Virus record (IMG/VR): IMGVR_UViG_3300030060_003508
Span: 8,247 to 36,413 of that record
Strand: one strand, 5' to 3'
DNA: 28,167 bases
Origin: a virus
Positions 15,667-22,626 of the stretch are shown here, piece by piece. The translations under genes were made by a program, and so were the position numbers. Each line of letters starts with the position of its first letter. Position 1 is the first letter of the stretch. The notes beneath the pieces are model-generated. The model was not told where the DNA came from. It did not search any database and saw only the letters and a program-made list of their open reading frames with translations.

Positions 15667-15962
15667 TAATATTCGTTGATATAGATAGCACCATTTGCAA
15701 AACAAATGAAACTGATTATGAAAATGCAGAATCATTCTCTAAAAGAATAGAAAAGATAAATCGTTTGTATGACGAGGGAAATACAATTGTGTATTGGACT
15801 GCTCGTGGTACTGGAAGTGGTCTTGACTGGAGAGAAGTAACAGAAAAACAATTTGAAGAATGGGGTGTAAAATATCACGAACTTCGATTTGGAAAACCTG
15901 TTTATGATTTGTTTATCGACGATAAGAATATAAATTCTGAGGAGTATTTTCGGTCGCTATGA
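15663..15962 (+). CDS. Minimal HAD-family phosphatase
   Basis: Only 99 residues, GTG start in a GTGA junction with neuA. All four HAD motifs are present: FVDIDSTIC with Asp6 nucleophile and Asp8 acid/base, YWTARG with Thr46, Lys78 in FGKPVYD, and FIDDKN with Asp86 and Asp87. There is no room for a cap domain, so this is a capless (C0) enzyme of the kind annotated as capsule biosynthesis phosphatase. Its position between neuA and the 2-epimerase suggests dephosphorylation of a sugar phosphate in the nonulosonate route, but a different sugar phosphate is equally possible. Confidence 0.8.
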   Translation: MIIFVDIDSTICKTNETDYENAESFSKRIEKINRLYDEGNTIVYWTARGTGSGLDWREVTEKQFEEWGVKYHELRFGKPVYDLFIDDKNINSEEYFRSL

Positions 15963-16942
15963 TTTTATTATGTTACGGCACTCGACCCGAGTGGATAAAA
16001 ATTAAACCTCTGATCAAAGCCTTCGAGGATAAAGTTCCTTATCGACTGTTGTTTACCGGACAACACGCAGATATTTCTGGTGGTTGGTATCATGATAAGT
16101 TGAAAATTACCGAAGGTACGAATCGTCTAGACTCGATCTTTTCCTCCGTGATGAACAATATTAACTTCGATGGAGTAAATAATGTTCTGGTACAGGGTGA
16201 CACAGCTACTTGTCTTGCAGTTGGTCTATCTGCCTTCAACCACAAGGTTCCTGTGATTCATCTGGAAGCAGGACTCCGAACTTATGATTTGAATCACCCA
16301 TACCCCGAAGAGGGGTATCGACAGATGCTCTCTCGTATCACCGACATACATCTTTGTCCCACAAAGACTGCGAAGGTTCATTTGCTTCGTGACTCGGTTG
16401 GTGGTGATATTCATGTTGTCGGCAATACGGTTTTGGACAATCTAGTTGGTATTGAAACTTCCTACGGCGATGAAGTTCTAGTAACAATTCATCGTCGAGA
16501 GAACCACCATATCATCGACGAGTGGATGGGAGAACTTGATAAACTAGATGAAAAGATCACAGTGATTCGACATCCGAATCCTGTGGTGATGGATGCAGTC
16601 GATAAATTAAAGAATGTAAATGTGATCGATCCTCTGCCTCATGACGAGATGATCAAACGGATCGCAAACTGTAAGTTTCTGATTACGGATAGTGGCGGAC
16701 TACAGGAAGAGGGTTCGTTCTTCAACAAGAAAATTATCATTTGTCGGGAGACAACAGAACGACCAGAGGTATTGGAACATCATGGTGTTCTTTGTACAGA
16801 TCCGAAAAACTTAGGCGGTTTAGTTGAGTCTATAAAAAACCAATACATATTAGACAAACCATGCCCCTTCGGTGATGGTAAAACTTCCCAGAAGATAATG
16901 AAAATAATAATGAAAAATAACAGGAGTGAAAATGTCAACTAA
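15959..16942 (+). CDS. UDP-GlcNAc 2-epimerase (WecB/NeuC family)
   Basis: 327 residues, slightly short for the family (about 370). Motifs: LLCYGTRPEWIKIKPL at the N-terminus, LVQGDTATCLAVGLSAF, HLEAGLRTYDLNHPYPEE, VTIHRREN and LITDSGGLQEE, which hold the conserved Asp, Glu and His residues of the active site. It either epimerises UDP-GlcNAc to UDP-ManNAc (WecB) or hydrolyses it to free ManNAc (NeuC, or LegG with a diamino sugar). Next to neuB and neuA the NeuC role fits best, since NeuB needs free ManNAc. Its reading frame overlaps the next gene by 11 bases. Confidence 0.88.
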   Translation: MILLCYGTRPEWIKIKPLIKAFEDKVPYRLLFTGQHADISGGWYHDKLKITEGTNRLDSIFSSVMNNINFDGVNNVLVQGDTATCLAVGLSAFNHKVPVIHLEAGLRTYDLNHPYPEEGYRQMLSRITDIHLCPTKTAKVHLLRDSVGGDIHVVGNTVLDNLVGIETSYGDEVLVTIHRRENHHIIDEWMGELDKLDEKITVIRHPNPVVMDAVDKLKNVNVIDPLPHDEMIKRIANCKFLITDSGGLQEEGSFFNKKIIICRETTERPEVLEHHGVLCTDPKNLGGLVESIKNQYILDKPCPFGDGKTSQKIMKIIMKNNRSENVN

Positions 16943-18236
16943 ACCAACTATTACACTTTGTATGATTGTTAAGGACGAACACCATTGTATCGAACGGTGT
17001 TTGTCATCTTTGTACAAATACATCGATCGGTATGATATTACTGATACCGGATCAACGGATGGCACTCAAGAAATTATTAAAAAGTTTTTTGATGATAAGG
17101 GTATCCCCGGTGAAGTCCACCAATCAGACTGGAAAGGATTTGGTAAATCTAGAACCGAGTCTTTACAAAATGCAAAAAAGTCTGGTGTTGATTATGCTTG
17201 GGTGATCGATGCTGATGATACTTTAGAAGGTGATTTCACTGAGTCTTTGGAATTTATGGCTAAGACAAAATTTAGTTCTTATAGTCTTAGAATAACCAGA
17301 GGTGAAAATTTCACATGGTGGAGAAACCAAATCTTCAAGTTAGCAGACGACTGGAAGTATGTTGGTATCCTCCATGAGTATGCAGACGTTCCTGATCGAG
17401 AAAGTAAAGAGATGGCTCAGCTTCCGGGTAATTATGGTATTCATGCTAGAACCGAAGGTGCTAGAAATGTTGATGTTACTCCTGAACAAAAATACAGGAA
17501 AGATGCTGAATTACTTGAAGATGCTATCACCAATCCTAAAAACCCTGACTACGATCCCCACAATGATAGATATCATTTTTATCTAGCTCAGAGTTACTTT
17601 GATTGTCATGATTATCGTAATGCGATGAAGTGGTATGATAAGAGAGCTGCTATGGGAAATTGGCAAGAAGAAGTTTACTATTCTGTATTCAGATCTGCTA
17701 TGTGTTCTGGTCTTTTGAATGAACCCTTCGAGACAACTACATTGAAGTTTATGGAAGCTTGGAATTATAGACCAAATAGAGCCGAACCTTTACATCAACT
17801 GTCTAGAGTTTTTAGGTTGAACAATAAACCGAGACTCGCTTACTTGTATGCGACAATGGGATCAAAACTTCCCTTTCCTTCGGAAGATATTTTATTCATT
17901 GCTGGTGACATCTATGAATGGCAAATGTTAGATGAGGTTTCTGCTACTGCTTTTTATGTTGGTCAGTTAGATGAGGGTCTACATGCAACTAATGTTCTCC
18001 TTACTAAATTGGATAAGATTCCTGAGTCGGAACATGATAGGATTCGATCCAATAAAAATATGTACGAAGACGCAATAAAACAACGTGAACAAGCAATATC
18101 AAACCATTCTCAAAAGAGAAAAGAGTTACTAGAGAAGTATAATCTCGAAAATAAAGTGAAAACTGATAACAAACAGAAGAGTTATGCTAAGGCTAGAAAA
18201 GAAAGAAATAAGAAAAAGAAAAAAGCTAAAGCATAA
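16932..18236 (+). CDS. GT2 glycosyltransferase with TPR-like C-terminal half and polybasic tail
   Basis: 434 residues from ATG 16932, fixed by AGGAG five bases upstream; an in-frame GTG at 16926 lies within that site. N-terminal GT2 domain (1-170): TLCMIVKDEHHCIERCL, ITDTGSTDGT and WVIDADDTLEGD with the metal DAD. Residues about 200-380 form repeated helical pairs such as YHFYLAQSYFDCHDYRNAMKWYDKR, the TPR pattern. The last 40 residues are very Lys/Arg-rich, ending in a run of basic residues. It is the last gene of the cassette. TPR-fused GT2 proteins are known in phages and giant viruses; the tail could bind nucleic acid or an acidic partner. Confidence 0.82.
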   Translation: MSTKPTITLCMIVKDEHHCIERCLSSLYKYIDRYDITDTGSTDGTQEIIKKFFDDKGIPGEVHQSDWKGFGKSRTESLQNAKKSGVDYAWVIDADDTLEGDFTESLEFMAKTKFSSYSLRITRGENFTWWRNQIFKLADDWKYVGILHEYADVPDRESKEMAQLPGNYGIHARTEGARNVDVTPEQKYRKDAELLEDAITNPKNPDYDPHNDRYHFYLAQSYFDCHDYRNAMKWYDKRAAMGNWQEEVYYSVFRSAMCSGLLNEPFETTTLKFMEAWNYRPNRAEPLHQLSRVFRLNNKPRLAYLYATMGSKLPFPSEDILFIAGDIYEWQMLDEVSATAFYVGQLDEGLHATNVLLTKLDKIPESEHDRIRSNKNMYEDAIKQREQAISNHSQKRKELLEKYNLENKVKTDNKQKSYAKARKERNKKKKKAKA

Positions 18237-18239
18237 ATA
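18232..18239 (+). promoter_or_regulatory. Late-promoter-like octamer before the structural gene
   Basis: CATAAATA overlaps the stop of the cassette's last gene and lies 18 bases before the start at 18257. It is one base from the T4 late core TATAAATA. The surrounding AAAGCATAAATA (18228-18239) is identical to 180-191. A late promoter would fit the structural nature of the following gene. Confidence 0.4.
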
Positions 18240-18256
18240 GGTAAAGGAGATTTCTT

Positions 18257-18709
18257 ATGGCGGCCGCCAACTACGATATTCAAGTTGATCAGGGTAGTAC
18301 ATTTATTTTCAATGTTTCATATCTAAATTCTTCTGAATCTGTGGTGGATTTGTCTGACTATTCTGCATCTATGCAGGTTAGGAAATCAATTTTCACTGAT
18401 AAGATTTTAGTTTCTGCCACAGGAAATACTTCTGGTGGTTCTATAATTGGTGGTGGATCCACTGGTTATTTTATAACCGGGACGGGATCTAATACCGAAG
18501 GAATTGGTGGTGTATATCTTAATGCCTCCACTGGTGGTGTTACTGGTTCTGGGTCAAATACTGGTGGGATATACATCAACATTGATGCAACTACAATGAA
18601 AAATATTCCAAGTGGATCTCACTTTTATGATCTTGAATTGACGAGTGGGTTGGAAGTAACTAGAATACTTGAAGGTAGATTCGAAGTTGGATCGGAGATA
18701 ACTCGATGA
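18257..18709 (+). CDS. Virion structural protein, beta-rich (tail/baseplate-type)
   Basis: 150 residues with a strong ribosome binding site (AAAGGAGA, seven bases before ATG). The N-terminal DIQVDQGSTFIFNVSY and DLSDYSASMQVRKS, then a Gly/Ser/Thr-rich middle, a GGIYINIDATTM strand, and the C-terminal YDLELTS plus VTRILEGRFEVGSEITR make up a small beta domain frequent in phage virion proteins. The middle carries a tandem near-repeat of about 18 residues (around 74-91 and 95-112, both with GSNT...GG(V/I)Y.N). Exact location in the virion is unknown. It lies among early genes, preceded by a late-promoter-like motif. Confidence 0.62.
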   Translation: MAAANYDIQVDQGSTFIFNVSYLNSSESVVDLSDYSASMQVRKSIFTDKILVSATGNTSGGSIIGGGSTGYFITGTGSNTEGIGGVYLNASTGGVTGSGSNTGGIYINIDATTMKNIPSGSHFYDLELTSGLEVTRILEGRFEVGSEITR

Positions 18710-18816
18710 ATGCTGTTAAAATTACAAAAACGGAGTTTGTTGCTAGAAAAACTTCGGAAAAAAATAGAATCAAAGTAGTCGAAAAGACAAAGACTTTGGA
18801 ACTTAAGACCAATTAA
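18706..18816 (+). CDS. Small basic protein, 36 residues
   Basis: ATG 18706 overlaps the stop of the structural gene (ATGA) and the frame runs 36 codons to TAA, just before the promoter at 18820. The peptide is rich in Lys and Thr (about ten Lys) with no Cys or Trp and no hydrophobic segment. I do not recognise it. The stop-start overlap suggests translation by reinitiation after the upstream gene. Its shortness means it could be spurious, but the ORF fills the interval exactly. Confidence 0.45.
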   Translation: MNAVKITKTEFVARKTSEKNRIKVVEKTKTLELKTN

Positions 18817-18819
18817 CTA

Positions 18820-18847
18820 TTGACACAATTGAATATTGTGGTATAAT
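18820..18847 (+). promoter_or_regulatory. Sigma70-type promoter for dUTPase with palindromic spacer
   Basis: Perfect -35 TTGACA (18820-18825) and -10 TATAAT (18842-18847) separated by 16 bases, plus TG one base before the -10 (extended -10). Transcription would begin near 18854, just ahead of the GAGGT ribosome binding site of dUTPase. This is the best consensus promoter I saw in the window. It is consistent with early expression of dut and the genes after it by unmodified host RNA polymerase. Confidence 0.8.
18824..18840 (+). promoter_or_regulatory. Inverted repeat inside the promoter spacer (operator-like)
   Basis: CACAAT-TGAAT-ATTGTG is a perfect six-base inverted repeat around a five-base centre, filling the space between the -35 and -10 boxes. 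A dimeric regulator bound here would block the promoter. No T-run follows, so it is not an intrinsic terminator. No repressor gene is recognised in the window. Confidence 0.4.
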
Positions 18848-18872
18848 GTACTTTGTAAGTGAGGTAATTAAT

Positions 18873-19439
18873 ATGAGTGATACTATGAAAATTCACAAGT
18901 TGTATTCTAACGTTATTCAGATGAGACACAGCACCGAAGAGTCTGCGTGTTTTGATATCCATGCACACATGCGTGGACCGGTGGTAAGTGAAGATCGCCC
19001 GGTGGAGATCAGAAGTGTTAGGTGGTTCAATTCTTATAATGAATTGCATGAAACTACACCCGAAGTTACATTTGAAAGTGACAATCCTGTTACTACATTT
19101 GAACTTGGTCCACACTGTAGGGCATTAATCCCAACGGGTATGATTATGGAAATCCCCACAGGTTCTTCTGGTAGGATTCATCCTAGATCTGGGATTGCTT
19201 GGAAGAATGGGGTGACACTCATTAACGCAGAAGGTGTTATAGATTCTGATTATAGAAATGAAGTATTCGTCCCACTGATCAATACCACGGACATTCCCTT
19301 CAAGATTAGACATGGGGATAGAATTGCACAGATTGAAATCATTAAACCATTTTCGGCCGTGAATTATATCACATACACTGAAGCCAAAGTAAAAACAAAA
19401 ACAAATCGCAAGGGTGGTTTTGGATCAACTGGGGTTTAG
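18873..19439 (+). CDS. dut: dUTPase (trimeric type)
   Basis: 188 residues from ATG 18873, chosen because GAGGT lies eight bases upstream and the in-frame ATG at 18846 falls in the promoter -10. The five dUTPase motifs are in order: SACFDIH (24-30), GRIHPRSG (100-107), GVIDSDYRNEV (121-131), GDRIAQI (148-154) and GGFGSTG (181-187). It hydrolyses dUTP to dUMP and pyrophosphate, preventing uracil incorporation and feeding dTMP synthesis. About 40 extra residues between motifs 1 and 2 (about 34-74) make it longer than the usual 140-150. The motif V C-terminal arm is complete. Confidence 0.95.
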   Translation: MSDTMKIHKLYSNVIQMRHSTEESACFDIHAHMRGPVVSEDRPVEIRSVRWFNSYNELHETTPEVTFESDNPVTTFELGPHCRALIPTGMIMEIPTGSSGRIHPRSGIAWKNGVTLINAEGVIDSDYRNEVFVPLINTTDIPFKIRHGDRIAQIEIIKPFSAVNYITYTEAKVKTKTNRKGGFGSTGV

Positions 19440-19440
19440 T

Positions 19441-19752
19441 GTGAAAATACGAACACATACATTTATACTATATGATCCAGATACAGGTGAAGTACAAGAT
19501 AGATTTGACGCATATTGTAAAGCGGTGGATCACTTGCCAGATGATAATCAAACACCGAGAATTGTACTAAAACATGTGGATGGAATATTGGATAATAATT
19601 TATACTTTAACAATAGTGTAGATATTTGTAGAGAAGATTGTTATATTAATCCCACCTCAAAAGATAAACTTAAAATAAAAAAGGGTGCGGAGGAGGAGTT
19701 TGATTTTTTTATGAAAAACGGATACCACAAGACAGGAACAAGTAATGACTAG
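19441..19752 (+). CDS. Unknown protein, 103 residues
   Basis: Start taken as GTG 19441, one base after the dut stop, with GGGG about seven bases upstream; an in-frame GTG at 19414 would overlap dut by 26 bases. The sequence starts KIRTHTFILYDPDTGEV, has an acidic middle and a Lys-rich segment (KDKLKIKKGAEEEFDFF) near the end. I recognise no family. It overlaps the next gene by eight bases and is co-transcribed with dut from the promoter at 18820, so an early nucleotide- or DNA-related role is possible but unsupported. Confidence 0.6.
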   Translation: MKIRTHTFILYDPDTGEVQDRFDAYCKAVDHLPDDNQTPRIVLKHVDGILDNNLYFNNSVDICREDCYINPTSKDKLKIKKGAEEEFDFFMKNGYHKTGTSND

Positions 19753-20140
19753 AGATGAACTACTAAAATATCACGACGAACTCTGCACTGCTGCCAGAGA
19801 ATTGATGAACCTTAAGAACCGAGACTATGCTGGAAATGAAGGCACCGAACCATTTGCTAATTTCACACGATGTGAAGCGATGGGTATTTGTGATACCGAG
19901 GCTGGATTCATGGTTCGTGTGACTGACAAGATGAGTCGCTTGAGTTCTTTCCTTCGTTCTGGTAAGATGCACGTTGAAGACGAAAGTTTTTATGACACCA
20001 TCGTGGATGTCATTAATTACATGGTTCTTCTTGGTGCATATGTTAAGGACAAGGAAAACCAAGAAGAGGAACCCACACTGTGGGATAACTTGAATGAGAC
20101 AAATACCTTTGAAGGTACAGTATACACAGAAACTCACTGA
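19745..20140 (+). CDS. Conserved phage protein, Nmad1/DUF1599-like or MazG-like
   Basis: 131 residues. The pattern KNRDYAG, then PFANFTRCEAMGI, GFMVRVTDKMSRLSSFL and ESFYDTIVDVINYMVLL is a helical, acidic layout. It is common in phage proteins annotated as nucleotide modification associated domain 1 (DUF1599), and recalls all-alpha NTP pyrophosphatases in which helix-borne Glu/Asp bind Mg. The last 25 residues are a polar tail. It sits between dUTPase and DNA polymerase, and its stop overlaps the polymerase start by one base, so a nucleotide-pool or base-modification role is likely. The choice between these families is unsettled. Confidence 0.6.
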   Translation: MTRDELLKYHDELCTAARELMNLKNRDYAGNEGTEPFANFTRCEAMGICDTEAGFMVRVTDKMSRLSSFLRSGKMHVEDESFYDTIVDVINYMVLLGAYVKDKENQEEEPTLWDNLNETNTFEGTVYTETH

Positions 20141-22626
20141 TGGATAAACTCTTTTACACAAACGTATCTCGGAGGGGTGATGATATCCTCCTCCGGGGTA
20201 TCAATAACGGGGAATCTTTTTCCCGTAGGGTGAAGTTCAACCCTACTCTTTTTGTCCCGTCGAACAAGGAGAGTAAGTATAAGACTCTGGACGGAACATC
20301 GGTATCACCCGTACACCCCGGTACAATGAGAGAGTGTCGAGAGTTCATTCAAAAGTACACTGGTATTCAGGGGTTTGATGTCTACGGCAACACCGATTAT
20401 ATCTACCAGTTTATCGGCAAGATTCACCCCGGTGAGGTTGAGTACGATTTCTCTCAACTAAAGATTGCCTATATCGATATCGAAACTACATGCGAACTTG
20501 GTTTCCCCAACGTGGACGATCCGCAGGAGGAGATCAATGCAATCACCATGATCATCGGTGACAACCAGTATGTACTTGGTCTTGGTGAGTTTGATGACAT
20601 CGATGGGGCAGAGTGTCATAGATTTTTCCGTGAAGAAGATCTCATTGATAAGTTCCTTGATATCTGGGAACACGAATGTCCCGACATCGTTAGTGGTTGG
20701 AACGTTAGGTTCTTCGATATTCCATATCTCTACAGTAGAATCTCATCAGTCCGTGGAACGTCACAGGCGAAGAGGATGTCTCCGTGGAGGATGGTTCAGG
20801 AGAAGACCATCAATCGAATGAACCGAGAACAGACTGCGTATGATCTTGTTGGTATCTCAACGTTAGACTACTACGAACTGTACTTGACATTTACATACAC
20901 AAACCAAGAATCATATCGACTAGATCATATCGCAAACATTGAACTCGGTGAGAGTAAATTGTCCTACGATGAGTTCGAGAACATGGCAGAGTTCTACAAG
21001 AAAGACTTTGACAAGTTTGTTCGATACAATCACAAAGATACAGAGTTGATTGTTCGACTAGAAGAGAAGATGAAGTTGATGGAACTCGCAGTTGCTCTTG
21101 CCTATTCGGCCAAGGTCAACTTCGTTGATGTGTACTCTCAGGTTCGAACTTGGGATCAGATCATCTACCACTATCTTTCGGAACAGAACATTGTGATTCC
21201 CATGAAGTCTGGCAGCAAGAAGGACGAACAGTATGCCGGTGCATACGTCAAGGATCCAATTGTGGGTCGTCACGAATGGGTTGTCTCTTTTGACTTGAAC
21301 AGTCTGTATCCCCACCTGATCATGCAGTACAACATCAGTCCCGAGACAAAAATTCAAGATGAAAAAGATCATACGATCACCCCGAACTCGATTTTGAATG
21401 GCAAGATTCCCCCCGAAACTAAGTACTCTCTTGCTGCAAACGGAACTTGTTACACCAAAGATCGTCAGGGGTTTCTGCCTGCACTGATGGAGAAGATGTA
21501 CAAAGAACGTAAGATGTACAAGAAGATGATGATCGAAGCTGAAAAGAGAAAACAAGAAAGTCCGGATGATCGGTCTATCGACTTCGAGATCTCTAAGTAC
21601 CACAATTTCCAACAGGTTCGTAAGATTCAATTGAACTCTGCTTATGGTGCGATTGGTAACGAGTGGTTCCGATACTTCGATGTTGGTATGGCCGAAGCTA
21701 TCACCCTGTCCGGTCAGTTGTCTATTCGTTGGATTCAGGAATCGTTGAACAAGTATTTCAACGAGACCTTGGAGACCGATGGGGTAGACTATATCATTGC
21801 GAGTGATACCGACAGTGTTTACATTCGTCTTGGTGATTTGGTTAAGAAGAAGTGTGACACCGATAATGTGGTTGACTACTTGGACGATTACTCCACGAAT
21901 ACTCTGGAACCATTCATCGAAGAGGAATATGGCAAACTAGCAGAACTGATGAACGCATACCAGAACAAGATGGTGATGGGTCGGGAAGTTATTGCTGACT
22001 GTGGTATCTGGACTGCGAAGAAGCGGTACATGTTGAATGTGTGGGACAGTGAAGGTGTTCGTTATAAGAAACCCAAACTCAAGATCATGGGTATCGAAAC
22101 GACTAGAAGTTCTACACCACAAGTGGTTCGTGAATGGTTGAAGAAATCTATCTCTATCATTTTGACCGGAACCGAGTCGGAGATGATTCGATTCGTTGAT
22201 GAGAAGAGGAGAGAGTTCAATGGCTTGGACGTTGAGGATATTGCCTTCCCCCGTGGTGTTAGTAATCTCGACAAGTACCGTGACCACTCCGGCATTTATC
22301 GTAAGAGTACACCTATCGCCGTGAAGGGTGCGTTGATTTACAACCACTTCGTGAAGGAGAAGGGACTGGATCGAAAGTACAATCTGATCAATGATGGTGA
22401 GAAGGTGAAGTTTGTCATGTTGAAGAGACAGAACCCTATCGCTGGACCGAAGGGGGATCAGGTCATCTCCTTTCCAAACAGACTTCCTCTAGAACTTGGA
22501 TTACAGAAATATGTTGATTACGACAAACAGTTTGAGAAGAGTTTTCTTGATCCTCTTACTTCTATACTAGATACTGTTAGGTGGAGAACAGAACAAGTCT
22601 CCACACTTGAAGGGTTATTTTCATGA
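20140..22626 (+). CDS. 43: Family B DNA polymerase, T4 gp43 type
   Basis: 828 residues (T4 has 898). Exonuclease motifs: YIDIETT (111-117, Asp113 and Glu115 at nearly the same positions as T4 Asp112 and Glu114), SGWNVRFFD (185-193), YNHKDTEL (296-303). Polymerase motifs: A SFDLNSLYPHLI (383-394, Asp385), B KIQLNSAYG (495-503), C ASDTDSVYI (554-562, Asp556 and Asp558). All catalytic acids are present, so both activities should be intact. No intein or insertion is seen. The start overlaps the upstream stop (TGATG) with no clear ribosome binding site, indicating translational coupling. Codons are richer in G/C than in most cassette genes. The usual neighbour regA is 19.5 kb upstream. Confidence 0.98.
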   Translation: MDKLFYTNVSRRGDDILLRGINNGESFSRRVKFNPTLFVPSNKESKYKTLDGTSVSPVHPGTMRECREFIQKYTGIQGFDVYGNTDYIYQFIGKIHPGEVEYDFSQLKIAYIDIETTCELGFPNVDDPQEEINAITMIIGDNQYVLGLGEFDDIDGAECHRFFREEDLIDKFLDIWEHECPDIVSGWNVRFFDIPYLYSRISSVRGTSQAKRMSPWRMVQEKTINRMNREQTAYDLVGISTLDYYELYLTFTYTNQESYRLDHIANIELGESKLSYDEFENMAEFYKKDFDKFVRYNHKDTELIVRLEEKMKLMELAVALAYSAKVNFVDVYSQVRTWDQIIYHYLSEQNIVIPMKSGSKKDEQYAGAYVKDPIVGRHEWVVSFDLNSLYPHLIMQYNISPETKIQDEKDHTITPNSILNGKIPPETKYSLAANGTCYTKDRQGFLPALMEKMYKERKMYKKMMIEAEKRKQESPDDRSIDFEISKYHNFQQVRKIQLNSAYGAIGNEWFRYFDVGMAEAITLSGQLSIRWIQESLNKYFNETLETDGVDYIIASDTDSVYIRLGDLVKKKCDTDNVVDYLDDYSTNTLEPFIEEEYGKLAELMNAYQNKMVMGREVIADCGIWTAKKRYMLNVWDSEGVRYKKPKLKIMGIETTRSSTPQVVREWLKKSISIILTGTESEMIRFVDEKRREFNGLDVEDIAFPRGVSNLDKYRDHSGIYRKSTPIAVKGALIYNHFVKEKGLDRKYNLINDGEKVKFVMLKRQNPIAGPKGDQVISFPNRLPLELGLQKYVDYDKQFEKSFLDPLTSILDTVRWRTEQVSTLEGLFS

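Noticed and set aside
16966-17586. Two + strand frames (16966-17205, 17359-17586) inside the TPR glycosyltransferase
   Set aside because: Out of frame with a gene whose GT2 motifs are continuous across the same stretch; no independent start signals, so not a frameshifted gene.
18824-18840. Palindrome CACAAT/ATTGTG as a rho-independent terminator
   Set aside because: AT-rich six-base stem with no T-run after it, and it lies exactly between good -35 and -10 boxes; operator or chance is more likely.
21058-21630. 190-codon open frame on the minus strand inside DNA polymerase
   Set aside because: It is the complement of a fully motif-supported polymerase gene, has no ribosome binding site or recognisable motif, and all real genes here are on the + strand.
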